Positions 1 to 9,348 of a stretch of 64,000 nucleotides of DNA are shown piece after piece (positions within the stretch are counted from its first letter, which is position 1; each line of letters starts with the position of its first letter). The position numbers and the translations under genes are program-made. This DNA is from Rhizobium leguminosarum bv. trifolii WSM2297 (GTDB lineage: Bacteria > Pseudomonadota > Alphaproteobacteria > Rhizobiales > Rhizobiaceae), in NCBI RefSeq assembly GCF_000271845.1, contig NZ_JH719395.1, forward strand, positions 1 through 64,000, given 5' to 3'. The notes under the pieces are model-generated. The model made no database searches, was not told the origin of the DNA, and worked only from the letters and a program-made list of their open reading frames with translations.

Positions 1-132
1 CGTTTCGCAGACACACTCAAAGCCACAGGAAAACCACCCAAGGTGATCCTAGTCGCCGTCATGCGCAAACTTCTCGTTCTCGCTAACTGCCTCTTAGCTC
101 AGGACCGCCTCTGGACCCCAAATCCGCCTTGA
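1..132 (+). CDS. IS110-family transposase, C-terminal fragment (cut by window edge)
   Basis: The open frame runs in from the left edge and ends at a TGA at 130-132. Its 43 residues include a stretch centred on VILVAVMRKLLVLANCLL, which matches the conserved end of the transposase domain of IS110-type enzymes (typically a V-A-x-M-R-K-L-L core followed by a short W-containing tail). These are DEDD-type transposases that move without large terminal inverted repeats. Only the 3' end is visible, so whether the element is intact upstream cannot be judged. No inverted repeat or duplication is obvious just after the stop; a palindromic mosaic repeat begins about 15 bases later. Confidence 0.75.
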   Translation, partial: RFADTLKATGKPPKVILVAVMRKLLVLANCLLAQDRLWTPNPP

Positions 133-148
133 CAACCAACACAGATTC

Positions 149-283
149 TCATCCGCCTGCCGGCACCTTCTCCCCGCTTGCGGGGCGAAGGGGATATGCC
201 GCGACCTTTCGGTTCCCAGCCTACGTCTCGCATGGCACGTCCCCTCGCCCCGCAAGCGGGGAGAGGGTTAGGGTGAGGGGCAG
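149..283. repeat. Palindromic mosaic repeat, type A copy 1
   Basis: Two GC-rich hairpin arms, CCTTCTCCCCGCTTGCGGGG near the left and CCCGCAAGCGGGGAGAGGG near the right, flank a core of about 50 bases. The outer ends CTCATCCGCC and GGGTGAGGGGCAG recur in the copies near 9.1, 23.8 and 48.3 kb. It resembles the RIME-type intergenic elements of rhizobia. It fills most of the gap between the transposase tail and tam. Confidence 0.85.
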
Positions 284-318
284 CCATCGCGGGTCCGGAT
301 GAGCATGCCGGCAGCCGA

Positions 319-1089
319 TTACCCCTTCACCGCCACCATGAAAATCCGTGGAAACCGCAGCAGCACCCGCCCGTCCGACAGCTTCGGATAGGCCTTCTCC
401 ACCCGTCCCAGATAATCCGCCAGAAACGCCTCACGATGCTCATCGCCGGCATGGGCGAGATAGGGCATCAGCCCGGTTCCCTTCACCCATTCGACGATCG
501 CCGCCGCATCCGCCATCGGATGATTGTAGATGGTGTGCCAGACATCGACGCGTGAGGCCTTGGCGATCAGCCTGGAATAATAGGCAGATGGCGCAGGCAG
601 ACCCTTGCGGCGCACGCTCTTTGCCTCGAAGGCTGCCTTCCAGGAACCGGCATGCGCCGTCTCTTCCATCGCCAGATGCGAGGGCTCGCCAAGATTGTCC
701 GGCATCTGCACGGCAAGGACGCCGCCCTCGGAAAGCCCGTCCATCAGCCGGTCGAAGATGTCGAGATGATCGGGCAGCCATTGGAAGACGGCATTGGCAA
801 ACAGCAGGTCGGCGGGTTCCGTCGGCTGCCAGCTGCCGAGATCGGCCTCGACGAAGGCCGTGCCCGGAAGCCGCTTGCGGGCCGCCTCCAGCATGTTGAG
901 ATCGCTGTCGAGGCCCGAAACGCCTTCCGCCCCGAAACGCTCGATGATGAGCTCGGTCGAATTGCCCGGCCCGCAGCCGAGGTCGACGGCGCGACGGATG
1001 CTCTGCAGCGGCACTTGCGCCAGAAGGTCGCGTGCCGGTCGTGTGCGTTCGTCCTCGAATTTCACATATTGGCTGGCAGACCATGCCAT
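319..1089 (-). CDS. tam: Trans-aconitate 2-methyltransferase (Tam)
   Basis: A 256-residue SAM-dependent methyltransferase. The opening [20 protein letters not shown] is the hallmark start of Tam, and motif [12 protein letters not shown], lies at residues 35-45. Tam methylates trans-aconitate, a spontaneous by-product of the citrate-cycle intermediate cis-aconitate that inhibits aconitase; it acts in the cytosol. The start at 1089 is preferred because AGGAGG lies eight bases upstream and the family begins here, although the frame stays open to 1287. Length equals the usual size for the family. It lies head to tail with the CBS-domain gene on the same strand, 109 bases downstream of it. Confidence 0.92.
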   Translation of the reverse strand: MAWSASQYVKFEDERTRPARDLLAQVPLQSIRRAVDLGCGPGNSTELIIERFGAEGVSGLDSDLNMLEAARKRLPGTAFVEADLGSWQPTEPADLLFANAVFQWLPDHLDIFDRLMDGLSEGGVLAVQMPDNLGEPSHLAMEETAHAGSWKAAFEAKSVRRKGLPAPSAYYSRLIAKASRVDVWHTIYNHPMADAAAIVEWVKGTGLMPYLAHAGDEHREAFLADYLGRVEKAYPKLSDGRVLLRFPRIFMVAVKG

Positions 1090-1198
1090 GGCGGTACCTC
1101 CTGATGTCAGGCCACATTTTCCCTGTGGCGGATGCGGATACTGTCGATTGCTGTCGAGCTTGAACATCTCGTTGGTGAAGCAGGCATCCGTCGACCTT

Positions 1199-2473
1199 TC
1201 ACTCCGCAGACACAAGGATCTTGTCCACGCGCCTTCCGTCGAGATCGACGACTTCGAAGCGCCATCCACCTCTCGTGAAGCTCTCACCCAACTCAGGCAG
1301 ATGTTTCAGCTCCTCCAACACCAGGCCGGCGACAGTCTGGTATTCGAGATCGTCATCGAGCTTCAGATTCAAGAACTCGGCGAATTCGTCGATCGGCGTC
1401 CAGCCGGACACGAGATAAGAACCGTCGTCGCGGCGAGCGATGGCCTGCTCGTCAATCGGTCCCTCCTGGAGCGCGCCCATGATCGCTTCCAGAATGTCGC
1501 CTGACGAGACGATGCCCTCGAAATGGCCGTACTCGTCGAAAACCAGCACCATGTGGACGGGCGATTTCCGGATGGCTTCGATCACATTGGTCGCGGTTGC
1601 AAGGTCTGACACCACCGGGACGTCCTGCGTCAGAGCCTTGATATCGGCACTGCCGTGTTCGGACATCGAGTCGTAAAAATCCTTGACCGGAAGGATGCCG
1701 ATCACCTCGTCCGAACTGCCTTTGCGAACCGGCAGCCGCGACCGTTTCGTCCGGTGCAGCTGGGTGCGGATTTCATCGAGGCTGTCGTCGATATCGATAA
1801 TTTCGACGTCGCGCCGCGGCGTCATCAGCGCTCTTGCGGTGCGGTCCGCCAGCCGCATGACGCCAGAGATCATCGCCGATTCTTCGCTTTCGATAATACC
1901 GGCCGATTGCGCCTCGGCCAGAACGGTCTTGATCTCCTCATCGGAGACATTGTCGCCGCCTTTGCCTGCTTGGCCAAGCAGCTTCAGCACAAGATTTCCG
2001 GAGGCGTTCAGAAGCCAGACGAGCGGCAGCGCGATTTTCGAAAGCACCGCCATGGCGGGCGCCATCTTCGCCGCAACGGCTTCGGGCTCGCGCAATGCGA
2101 TCTGCTTTGGAACAAGTTCGCCGACGATCAGAGAGAGATAAGTGATGGCCACGACAACGGAACCGACGCCGACAGCGTCAGCGGCCGTCGACGACATTCC
2201 CTGTGTCTCCAGCCATCCCGCCAAACGGCCCCCGAGCGTGGCCCCCGAGAAAGCGCCCGAGAGAACACCGACCAGCGTGATGCCGATCTGAACCGTGGAG
2301 AGAAAGCGGCCAGGGTTTTCGGCAAGTTTGATCGCCTGCGCTGCACCCTTACTCCCATTGTCGGAGAGAACCTTCAGGCGGGCCGTTCGAGAAGAGACAA
2401 CAGCCAACTCCGACATGGCGAGCACACCATTCAGGATGGTGAGAAGCACCACAATTCCAATTTCCAGAAACAC
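1199..2473 (-). CDS. HlyC/CorC (CNNM-like) family membrane protein with CBS pair
   Basis: A 424-residue protein with the standard three-part build: an N-terminal DUF21 membrane domain with about four hydrophobic segments (residues 1-190), a tandem CBS pair (about 205-340) and a C-terminal CorC/HlyC transporter-associated domain (about 345-424). The family is linked to magnesium and cobalt homeostasis or efflux, and the older name hemolysin (TlyC/YtfL) is historical. The N-terminus [20 protein letters not shown] is typical of the family, which supports the start. Substrate cannot be read from sequence. The gene stands before tam on the same strand and could be co-transcribed with it. Confidence 0.9.
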   Translation of the reverse strand: MFLEIGIVVLLTILNGVLAMSELAVVSSRTARLKVLSDNGSKGAAQAIKLAENPGRFLSTVQIGITLVGVLSGAFSGATLGGRLAGWLETQGMSSTAADAVGVGSVVVAITYLSLIVGELVPKQIALREPEAVAAKMAPAMAVLSKIALPLVWLLNASGNLVLKLLGQAGKGGDNVSDEEIKTVLAEAQSAGIIESEESAMISGVMRLADRTARALMTPRRDVEIIDIDDSLDEIRTQLHRTKRSRLPVRKGSSDEVIGILPVKDFYDSMSEHGSADIKALTQDVPVVSDLATATNVIEAIRKSPVHMVLVFDEYGHFEGIVSSGDILEAIMGALQEGPIDEQAIARRDDGSYLVSGWTPIDEFAEFLNLKLDDDLEYQTVAGLVLEELKHLPELGESFTRGGWRFEVVDLDGRRVDKILVSAE

Positions 2474-2956
2474 AGGGACCCTATTCGTTGAGGTTGCAAT
2501 GCCGCATTCGTTAGGCGACGCGGCCAGACACGATCCTCGTCATGACGGACCGCTCCTTTGAAGTGGAAGTGATATGCCATCGGCAAGAGGGAGCCGGCCA
2601 TGCGCGGCCAGTCAGCGCCAAAGCTTGTGAAACCGGCCCTCTCAGCGCGAGCGGTGAAAGACCCAAGGCGCGGCTGGTATCGTCGCGCCGTCTACAGTCG
2701 CCGCCCGCGTCATCGGCCGGGAGGTCCCGGTTGGAACGGGCGGAGCTTGTACTGGATGGTTCGCTGTCAGGCATGGCGCAATTTTGGCGGTGAAACGATG
2801 CCGGCGCAAGGGGCACCGGGCAAAAATCATGATAGCGTCTTGATGTGACAGTTATGAAAGCGGCGGCAGTACCGCGTTCTCATTGAAGGTTTAACAGTAT
2901 TTTCCGCAAGACGCCGAAAGCCGCTTGAAGCGGCCCGGCATCATGCGCTTCCGCCA
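2474..2956. other. Intergenic region without a supported gene
   Basis: About 480 bases. Short open frames exist on both strands but they are rich in Arg, Pro and Ser, have no hydrophobic or domain pattern, and overlap each other, as expected of shadow frames in GC-rich DNA. A near-perfect 15-base palindrome (GCCGCTTGAAGCGGC, 2920-2934) lies just beyond the 3' end of the cupin gene and could form a short hairpin at the end of that transcript; it lacks a T run. Confidence 0.5.
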
Positions 2957-3433
2957 TCAAGCCGCGAGAATGGTGATTCCATGGGCATTGGCCGCCGCCG
3001 TCATCCGGGCAAGGGTCTCAGGCGAGGGGGCTTTCAGCGGCTCGGTCGCGCCTTCCGCTTCGATGAACTCGGCCATATCTCGATCGACGACCGCGGAAAA
3101 GACCGCCGGGACGGATCCGTGGTTGGAATAGCCATGCACTACGAAGGGCGCGATGGTGACGATGTCGCCGGCGCCGGCCTCGATCTCTTCTGGGCCGCTA
3201 TCGGTCAGACGCCAGATGGTCAGGCATCCCTCCAGGATGCGGAACACTTCGGGGCTCGCATGCGCATGTTTCGGCGTCCGGCTGCCCGGCGGCACGGTGA
3301 CGTCGAAGATGTTGAGCCAGGTTCCGCGGATGCGAAGCCGCCGCTCGATCCGGTCGCCGAGGACGAAAAAGCGCTTCGCCCCATCATTAGTCGCTTCACC
3401 GGCATGCACGTTCACAAATGAGTTGGACATCAT
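2957..3433 (-). CDS. Cupin-domain protein
   Basis: A 158-residue single-domain cupin. The metal-binding motif 1 region carries HAH at residues 56-58 and a glutamate at 62, followed by FRILEG; motif 2 contains a conserved HGYSNHG near residue 110. Small cupins of this kind can be isomerases, dioxygenases or non-enzymatic ligand binders, so the reaction is unknown. It lies 57 bases downstream of the isochorismatase gene on the same strand, so the two probably form an operon controlled by the divergent LysR regulator. Confidence 0.85.
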   Translation of the reverse strand: MMSNSFVNVHAGEATNDGAKRFFVLGDRIERRLRIRGTWLNIFDVTVPPGSRTPKHAHASPEVFRILEGCLTIWRLTDSGPEEIEAGAGDIVTIAPFVVHGYSNHGSVPAVFSAVVDRDMAEFIEAEGATEPLKAPSPETLARMTAAANAHGITILAA

Positions 3434-3490
3434 GTCTCTTTCTTTTTCTTGTGGCCTTTTTCTTCTGGCCTTTTCTTGCGGGCGCAGCCG

Positions 3491-4138
3491 TTAGACCTTT
3501 GCGCCGCCTTTGGCAACTGCCTTGGTGACGGGGAAGACAGCTTGAATGTCGGGGACGACGGTCGCGAAGCGGTCTGCGAGTTCGGCAAGTGCGGTGCGAT
3601 GCACAATATCGGCATTGATGACGCCGCCGAGCGGATCGGGCAGGTCGCGCGTCGCCGCCGCCGAAGCGACGACGATGGCGCGTATGCCAAGATCGAGTGC
3701 CGCGCGCGCCGTGGCGCTGAGGCACATATGCGTCATGAAGCCAACGAGGATGATATCGGTACGACCGCCTGCTTCTGCAAGATCGGTCAGCGCCGCGGCA
3801 AGCGTCGTGCCGGCAAAGGCATTGGGAAGTGTCTTCGCGATTACCGTTTCGCCTGCGATGGGGGCAAGCGCTGGAATGATCTCTGCTGCATGCGAACCGG
3901 CGGCAAAAAGAGCGGCTCTGGCGGCCGAATGATGCACGATATGGAAGACCGGCATACCGCTGTCACGCGCTGCATCGAGCAGCCTACCGATTTCGCCGAC
4001 TGCCTTCGCAACGCCGGAAAGCGGCAGTTTGCCGTCGAGATACTCGTTCTGCGCGTCGATGATCACGAGAACTGACTTAGCAAGGTCGATCGGCTTTGCC
4101 GTTGCGCCGGCATGCTGAAGAAGGGTGAGGGCGGTCAT
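3491..4138 (-). CDS. Isochorismatase-family cysteine hydrolase
   Basis: A 215-residue cytosolic hydrolase of the isochorismatase/nicotinamidase superfamily. The catalytic triad is visible as Asp28 in VIIDAQNEY, Lys102 in AKTLPNAF and Cys139 in FMTHMCLSATARAA. The family cleaves amide or ester bonds (nicotinamide, ureidoacrylate, N-carbamoyl compounds) or isochorismate; the substrate here cannot be assigned. Upstream lies a divergent LysR gene, and downstream a small cupin on the same strand, suggesting a small inducible catabolic or detoxification unit. The extreme C-terminus is Lys/Ala rich and probably unimportant. Confidence 0.9.
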   Translation of the reverse strand: MTALTLLQHAGATAKPIDLAKSVLVIIDAQNEYLDGKLPLSGVAKAVGEIGRLLDAARDSGMPVFHIVHHSAARAALFAAGSHAAEIIPALAPIAGETVIAKTLPNAFAGTTLAAALTDLAEAGGRTDIILVGFMTHMCLSATARAALDLGIRAIVVASAAATRDLPDPLGGVINADIVHRTALAELADRFATVVPDIQAVFPVTKAVAKGGAKV

Positions 4139-4218
4139 GGCTTTTCTCCTGAGGTCTAGGTCCGTGAACTAGGAGATATCGGCTATCGGCATGAGCGAAT
4201 ATCCGCTATATCATCACA

Positions 4219-5103
4219 ATGGCTGATCAAAAACGCACAGGACTGGACTGGGAGGATCTGCGCTTCTTTGCTGCGCTGGCCAGGCACCGCAGCCTTTCTG
4301 CCACCGCTCGCGCGTTGAAGGTCAATCACGCAACGGTGGCGCGGCGGATCGCCGGTCTGGAGCAAAGCCTCGGCGTCTCCCTGTTCGAGCGCCGGGCCGA
4401 CGGCTACGCGCTGAGCCGTCAGGGCAGCGCCATGCTCGGCGAAGCCGGCGCGATGGAGGCGGCGGCTGCCGCAATCCGCGACCGGCTGGACTCGGAGGAC
4501 GCGCCGCGGGGCCGCGTGCGACTGACGACGATCCGCTCTCTCGCGGATCTCGTCTTGGCGCCGAATCTCGCCGAGATCCTGGACGGGCTGCCGCATATCG
4601 AACTGGAGATCGTCACCGACATAAGAGTGCTGAGCCTCGCCCAGCGCGAAGCCGATATCGCGCTGCGCCTCGGCCATCCCGGCGACAGCGAACTTTCCGG
4701 ACGGCGCGTCGCGACCATCCGCTATGGTTTTTTTAGCTCGAGGGAGACGCGGTCCGCATTTGAAGACGGGGATTTTCCGCCGCTGATTTCCTATGATCTC
4801 GAGAGCGAGGGCGTCGCCGAAGCGCGCTGGCTCGATCGAAATTTTCCCGACCACCCCATCAGCCTGCGCTCCAGCAGCAATATGGTGCAGGCCCAGGCCG
4901 CCGCCGCCGGCCTGGGTCTCGCCATGCTGCCGCTTTATCTCGCCGGGAGCGTTTCCGGTCTCGAGCCCGTCGCCTTTGCCGCACCGATGCCGGAGCGGGA
5001 GCTCTGGATGCTGGCGCCGGCCGAACTCGCCCATGTCCCGCGCGTGCGGCTTATTCTGGATCGTCTGTCACGGCTCTTTGCCCGTCACAAGGACATGTTC
5101 TGA
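4219..5103 (+). CDS. LysR-family transcriptional regulator
   Basis: A 294-residue LysR regulator. The winged helix-turn-helix occupies about residues 9-68, with the family pattern LSATARALKVNHATVARRI followed by a ligand-binding domain from about residue 90. It starts 80 bases from the isochorismatase gene, which is read in the opposite direction. The shared spacer (4139-4218) carries related short motifs around GATATCGGCTAT and ATATCCGCTATATC, a plausible LysR binding region. By the usual LysR logic it controls the divergent isochorismatase-cupin unit; the inducer is unknown. Confidence 0.9.
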   Translation: MADQKRTGLDWEDLRFFAALARHRSLSATARALKVNHATVARRIAGLEQSLGVSLFERRADGYALSRQGSAMLGEAGAMEAAAAAIRDRLDSEDAPRGRVRLTTIRSLADLVLAPNLAEILDGLPHIELEIVTDIRVLSLAQREADIALRLGHPGDSELSGRRVATIRYGFFSSRETRSAFEDGDFPPLISYDLESEGVAEARWLDRNFPDHPISLRSSSNMVQAQAAAAGLGLAMLPLYLAGSVSGLEPVAFAAPMPERELWMLAPAELAHVPRVRLILDRLSRLFARHKDMF

Positions 5104-5242
5104 TCGCCCGGCAGGTTCAGTCCGGCGGCGCGCGAATTGCTCTGCGCCAGTAATACCGCCGACACAGTAGAGGCGCATAGAACCCGGCGGCTGTTCCGGC
5201 CGTCCTTCACACCGCCCCGGCGTTCATCGATGGAGCCCACCC

Positions 5243-6061
5243 ATGTCCTCTCTTCCCGTCGTCGGCGCCGCCATGACGCTCGATGAAGTCGAGCTTCACC
5301 GCGACTGGCTTTTCGAAAAGTCCCGCGATCTCGAATTGCAAAGCTTCGTCGATGCCGACGTCCTGAACGGCGACTGGGCGCCGCTCGCGACCCGCGCCCG
5401 CAGGCTTCTCGATGGCCACACCGGCCGCCTCGGCATTCACGGCCCGTTCTGGGGTTTTACCATCGCCTCGGAAGATCCCGATATCCGCGCCATCGTCACA
5501 AGGCGGCTGCTGCAAGGCCTCGATGTCTGCGCCGCCATCGGCGCGACGCAGATGGTCGTCCACAGCCCTTACACCTCGTGGTCCTACAACAACCTCGACA
5601 ACAATGACGGCGCCCGCGAGGAGCTGGTTGAGCGCGTGCATCTGACGCTGCGCGATGCCGTCAGGCGCGCCGAGGATATTGGCTGCACCATGGTCATCGA
5701 GAACATTGAGGACAAGGATCCCGCTATCCGCGTGGCGCTCGCCGAAAGCTTCCATTCGCCTGCCGTCGCGGTCTCGATCGATACCGGCCACGCCCATTAT
5801 GCCCATGGTTATACCGGCGCGCCGCCGGTGGATTATTACGTCAAGGCCGCCGGCAACCGGCTGCAGCATGTGCATCTCCAGGATGCCGACGGCTATGCCG
5901 ATCGCCATTGGAGCCTCGGCGAGGGCTCGATCCACTGGCACGCCGTCTTTGCGGCCCTTGCCAAGCTCGACAGCAATCCACGCCTGATCATCGAGATCAA
6001 GGACAAGTCGAAGATTCCGGCGTCTGCGGCCTTTCTCGCCTCGATCGGTGTGGCGGAATAG
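5243..6061 (+). CDS. Sugar phosphate isomerase/epimerase-like TIM-barrel protein
   Basis: A 272-residue protein of the xylose-isomerase-like TIM-barrel (AP endonuclease 2) superfamily. Metal-ligand style segments are visible: MVVHSPY, a glutamate in CTMVIENIED, the pair SIDTGHAHYAH, QHVHLQDADG and a C-terminal LIIEIKD. The fold catalyses aldose-ketose isomerisation or epimerisation and some members act on DNA; this one looks like the sugar-isomerase branch. It follows the LysR gene by 139 bases on the same strand, but no pathway partner is adjacent, so the substrate is unknown. Confidence 0.82.
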   Translation: MSSLPVVGAAMTLDEVELHRDWLFEKSRDLELQSFVDADVLNGDWAPLATRARRLLDGHTGRLGIHGPFWGFTIASEDPDIRAIVTRRLLQGLDVCAAIGATQMVVHSPYTSWSYNNLDNNDGAREELVERVHLTLRDAVRRAEDIGCTMVIENIEDKDPAIRVALAESFHSPAVAVSIDTGHAHYAHGYTGAPPVDYYVKAAGNRLQHVHLQDADGYADRHWSLGEGSIHWHAVFAALAKLDSNPRLIIEIKDKSKIPASAAFLASIGVAE

Positions 6062-6302
6062 GATTAGTCGCATCTCGACGCCTCTTGTGGCCAGGGAGGG
6101 TCGGAGGAGGGCCACACGGCACACCGGATATTTTCCGGAATTTTGGAGCAATTGCCGCCTACCGATAACGATACGGCGTTGGCAGCTTTGCGCCAGAAGC
6201 GGTCATCTTTCTAAGTATTGACGAAAGTCAGCTCTTGACCGCATTCCAGAAGTTTGAGCTTGAATACAAAACCTACAAAGCTGCCGTCAGGCGTGCTACC
6301 AG

Positions 6303-6650
6303 TTGGCCATCGCCAACTGGTCTCGGGGTCTAGCGTTGAAAACCTTATTTCGAGGGCTATCCTTTGTCGGATACGCCATTGGGGGCGTTTTCGCAATTTG
6401 GACGTTGGTGTGGATAGTTCTAGGCATCAGTTTCAAACCGAGCATTCCGTATTTCGAAGGATTCCTTAATCAGAAGTATAAGGGCTATAAAAGTACCGAA
6501 GGCCGAGTGATCCGGTGCGAATCCTGGACAGAGGATTCTTCTGAGTATGAGATTAGCTGTAGGTATTTTCGGCAAGCAAAAGCCGAGGAACCAACTTACC
6601 ACGCATTTGACAAGTGGGGCGGCTACATCGGAAGTCGCGATGGCGGTTGA
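6303..6650 (+). CDS. Hypothetical small membrane protein
   Basis: A 115-residue open frame lying in a region visibly richer in A/T than its surroundings. It has one strong hydrophobic segment (about residues 20-45, FVGYAIGGVFAIWTLVWIVL) and then a polar domain with two cysteines and many aromatics. Two TTG codons, at 6303 and 6336, are the only likely starts, and neither has a strong ribosome site. I recognise no family. The amino-acid make-up looks like a real protein rather than a shadow frame, but the non-ATG start and base composition keep confidence modest; it may be laterally acquired or a decayed gene. Confidence 0.45.
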   Translation: MAIANWSRGLALKTLFRGLSFVGYAIGGVFAIWTLVWIVLGISFKPSIPYFEGFLNQKYKGYKSTEGRVIRCESWTEDSSEYEISCRYFRQAKAEEPTYHAFDKWGGYIGSRDGG

Positions 6651-6863
6651 TTGCAGCTTTAGGACGGATGGAAGACACATTCCATCTAGTGTCTGTCATT
6701 GGCGGCCTTCATCTTCAAAAGCTCCTAGTCTTCTCTTCATCCCATCTCAGCTACGCGCAGATCAATTCTGTAATAATGTCCGCAATGGGCCGAAAGCAGT
6801 CATTGGTGATATTCGGAGGAAGTTATTGCTTCCTCGTCCCAGGAGGGGAGAGGAAAACGCTCC

Positions 6864-7907
6864 CTATGAAAACCGCGTGATCACGCTGATCCCGGTCGCC
6901 TCCGCCTTGTCGAGCGCCATCAGCGCCGGCACGGCCTCTTCGAGGCTGACGCGGCGTCCGATCAGCTTCTGTGGAGCGATCTTGCCGGCGGCCAGCATCG
7001 ACAGCATGGCGTCGTAGCGCCAGGCCTGCATGCCGTGGCTGCCATAGATTTCCAGCTCGTGGCCGATCACCTGGCCCATCGGGATTTGCGGCGTGGCATG
7101 TTCGCCGAGCATCAGCCCCACCTGCACATGCCGCCCGCGCCGGCGAAGATTCTTGATCGAGTTGAAGCAGGTGGCGGGATGGCCGAGCGCGTCGATCGAG
7201 ACATGGGCGCCGCCCTTGGTGATCTCACGCACCGCTTCCGCCACGTCGGCGACGTCTGAGGCATTGACCGTCGCCACCGCCCCGCATTCGCGCGCGAAGG
7301 CGAGTTTCTCCTCGGATATGTCGATGCCGATTGCATTGGCGCCGAGGGCGGTGGCGATCATGATCGCCGACAGGCCGACGCCGCCGCAGCCGTGCACGGC
7401 GATCCATTCGCCCGGCCGGGTGCGCGCCTGGTCGGCGACGGCGCGAAACGAGGTGGCGAAGCGGCAGCCGAGGCTTGCAGCCGTTGCATCGTCGATCGTA
7501 TCGGGCAGGTGCACCAGATTGGTGTCGGCATAATCGATCGCCACATATTCGGCGAACGATCCCCAATGGGTGAAGCCCGGCTGGAACTGGTTCGGGCAGA
7601 CCTGCTGGTTGCCGGAATGGCACTCGGCACAATGGCCGCAGCCGGAAACGAAGGGCACGGTCACCCGGTCGCCCACCTTGAAGCGCACCACGCCGCGGCC
7701 GGTGGCGACGACCCGCCCGGCAAGCTCGTGGCCCGGCACATGCGGCAGGCGGATATCGGGGTCGTGGCCCATCCAGCCGTGCCAGTCGCTGCGGCAAAGG
7801 CCGCTGGCGCCGACGGAGATGACGACACCGTCCTCGGAAGGCGTCGGATCGGGCAGGGTGCGGATCTCCGGCGCCTGCTCGAAGGCTTCGTAAAACATGG
7901 CTTTCAC
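6864..7907 (-). CDS. Zinc-dependent alcohol dehydrogenase (MDR family)
   Basis: A 347-residue medium-chain dehydrogenase. Catalytic-zinc residues appear as Cys38, His60 and Glu61 in [11 protein letters not shown]; the structural-zinc lobe has Cys90, Cys93, Cys96 and Cys104; the Rossmann glycine motif is [11 protein letters not shown] near residue 170. Such enzymes oxidise alcohols or reduce aldehydes with NAD(P). The last metal-loop pattern and the absence of glutathione-enzyme features point to a general zinc ADH. It is divergent from the aminotransferase gene with about 240 bases between them; no functional link is evident. Confidence 0.9.
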   Translation of the reverse strand: MKAMFYEAFEQAPEIRTLPDPTPSEDGVVISVGASGLCRSDWHGWMGHDPDIRLPHVPGHELAGRVVATGRGVVRFKVGDRVTVPFVSGCGHCAECHSGNQQVCPNQFQPGFTHWGSFAEYVAIDYADTNLVHLPDTIDDATAASLGCRFATSFRAVADQARTRPGEWIAVHGCGGVGLSAIMIATALGANAIGIDISEEKLAFARECGAVATVNASDVADVAEAVREITKGGAHVSIDALGHPATCFNSIKNLRRRGRHVQVGLMLGEHATPQIPMGQVIGHELEIYGSHGMQAWRYDAMLSMLAAGKIAPQKLIGRRVSLEEAVPALMALDKAEATGISVITRFS

Positions 7908-8147
7908 AGACGTTCTCCCTTATTCGCGTTTGCGTCCATGATCGCACGCGGCGGGCCGCCATTCCAACATGTCATTCCATCATTTTTGCTGATGCACCCA
8001 TCGCCGGGACCCCCGCTGTCGCGCACGAATATTGCGGCGCCGCGCCATCCCCCGGCATTTTCTTGCTTCCGCATTTTCCGCCCGGATTTGTCCTTGACCC
8101 CACCTGCCGCAGGGGTTTTTGCTCTCCAACTTCAGAGGGAGGGCAGC

Positions 8148-9035
8148 ATGGCCGTCGATACATCACCGCGTTCAACCACCTGGACTTATGTCGATGGGGA
8201 ATGGCTCCCCGGCAATCCGCCGCTGATCGGCCCGACCTCGCATGCCATGTGGCTCGGCTCTACGGTTTTCGACGGCGCCCGCTGGTTCGACGGCATCGCA
8301 CCGGATCTCGACTTGCATTGCCAGCGCGTCAACCGCTCCGCCCTCGCCATGGGCCTTAAGCCGGTGAAATCGGCCGAGGAAATCGCCGCACTCGCCTGGG
8401 AGGGCGTTGCCAAATTCGACGGCGCCACGCCGATCTACATCAAGCCGATGTACTGGGGCGAACATGGTTCGCCCGGCAGCGTCGTCTCGGTCGATGCCGA
8501 ATCGACCCGCTTCGCGCTCTGCCTGTTCGAGGCGCCGATGGGCGGCCATGGCGGCACCAGCCTGACCGTCTCGCCCTACCGGCGCCCGTCGCCGGAAACG
8601 GCGATGACCGAGGCAAAGACCGGCTCGCTCTATCCGAACAGCGGCCGCATGATCGCCGAAGCCCGAAGCCGCGGCTTCGACAATGCGCTGGTGCGCGACC
8701 TCAACGGCAATATCGTCGAGACCGCCTCGTCCAACGTTTTCCTGGTGCGCGACGGCGTGGTGATGACGCCGGCCGCCAACCGCACCTTCCTTGCCGGCAT
8801 CACCCGCGCCAGGGTCATGGACCTCTTGCGCAAAGCCGGTTTCGACGTCGTCGAAGCAACCCTCTCCGTCGAGGATTTCCTTGAAGCCGACGAGGTCTTC
8901 ACCACCGGCAACTACTCCAAAGTCGTCGGCGTCATCCGCCTCGACAACCGCGACTTCCAGGAAGGCCCGCTCACCCGCAAGGCGCTGGATCTCTACATGG
9001 ACTGGGCCCACGGCAGGAGCGAGAGCGAGGAGTGA
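8148..9035 (+). CDS. ilvE: Branched-chain amino acid aminotransferase (class IV)
   Basis: A 295-residue fold-type IV PLP enzyme. The PLP lysine is Lys157 in MTEAKTGSLYPNSGR, followed by the family pattern of an EA-G-DNAL stretch and IVETASSNVF. It transfers the amino group of Leu, Ile or Val to 2-oxoglutarate, the last biosynthetic and first catabolic step. The frame is open much further upstream, but ATG at 8148 has a good GAGGGAGGGC ribosome site and gives the usual family length. A D-amino-acid transaminase or 4-amino-4-deoxychorismate lyase are the nearest alternatives; the length and FDGARWF start favour a branched-chain enzyme. Confidence 0.85.
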   Translation: MAVDTSPRSTTWTYVDGEWLPGNPPLIGPTSHAMWLGSTVFDGARWFDGIAPDLDLHCQRVNRSALAMGLKPVKSAEEIAALAWEGVAKFDGATPIYIKPMYWGEHGSPGSVVSVDAESTRFALCLFEAPMGGHGGTSLTVSPYRRPSPETAMTEAKTGSLYPNSGRMIAEARSRGFDNALVRDLNGNIVETASSNVFLVRDGVVMTPAANRTFLAGITRARVMDLLRKAGFDVVEATLSVEDFLEADEVFTTGNYSKVVGVIRLDNRDFQEGPLTRKALDLYMDWAHGRSESEE

Positions 9036-9057
9036 GACATGGTCCCGCGGAGCGGGA

Positions 9058-9082
9058 GCAATCGATCCAGTGAATCGATTGC
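9058..9082. repeat. Perfect inverted repeat after the aminotransferase gene
   Basis: Arms GCAATCGAT and ATCGATTGC pair perfectly around a 7-base loop, 22 bases past the aminotransferase stop codon. There is no T run, so it would be a transcript-end or processing hairpin rather than a classical intrinsic terminator. Confidence 0.55.
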
Positions 9083-9140
9083 AATGACGAACGCCCGGAG
9101 CGCAAGCGCAGGGCCGGGGCGCTTAGCAGAGTTGGTCCGC

Positions 9141-9317
9141 CCTCATCCGCCTGCCGGCACCTTCTCCCCGCTTGCGGGGCGAAGGGACATGCGGCAACGT
9201 TCGATTTTCTTGGCCGCGAAGGGAGGAGGGTATGCCGCGACCTCTCCGCTCCCGCGCGCCTCTCGCGTGGCACGTCCCCTCGCCCCGTTTACGGGGAGAG
9301 GGCTAGGGTGAGGGGCA
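9141..9317. repeat. Palindromic mosaic repeat, type A copy 2
   Basis: Same outer ends as copy 1 (CCTCATCCGCCTGCCGGCAC at the left, GGGTGAGGGGCA at the right) and the same orientation, but the core is longer by an insertion around ATTTTCTTGGCCGCGAAGG. It fills the space between the aminotransferase and the convergent methyltransferase gene. Confidence 0.85.
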
Positions 9318-9348
9318 CTTTCCGGGTGACGGGCAACCTCCCGCCCGC

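Noticed and set aside
2511..2848. Short frames on both strands in the gap before the cupin gene
   Set aside because: They overlap one another, are rich in Arg/Pro, and show no domain, signal or conserved pattern.
7392..8147. Long upstream extension of the aminotransferase frame
   Set aside because: It is antisense to the zinc alcohol dehydrogenase, and the family start and ribosome site fit 8148.
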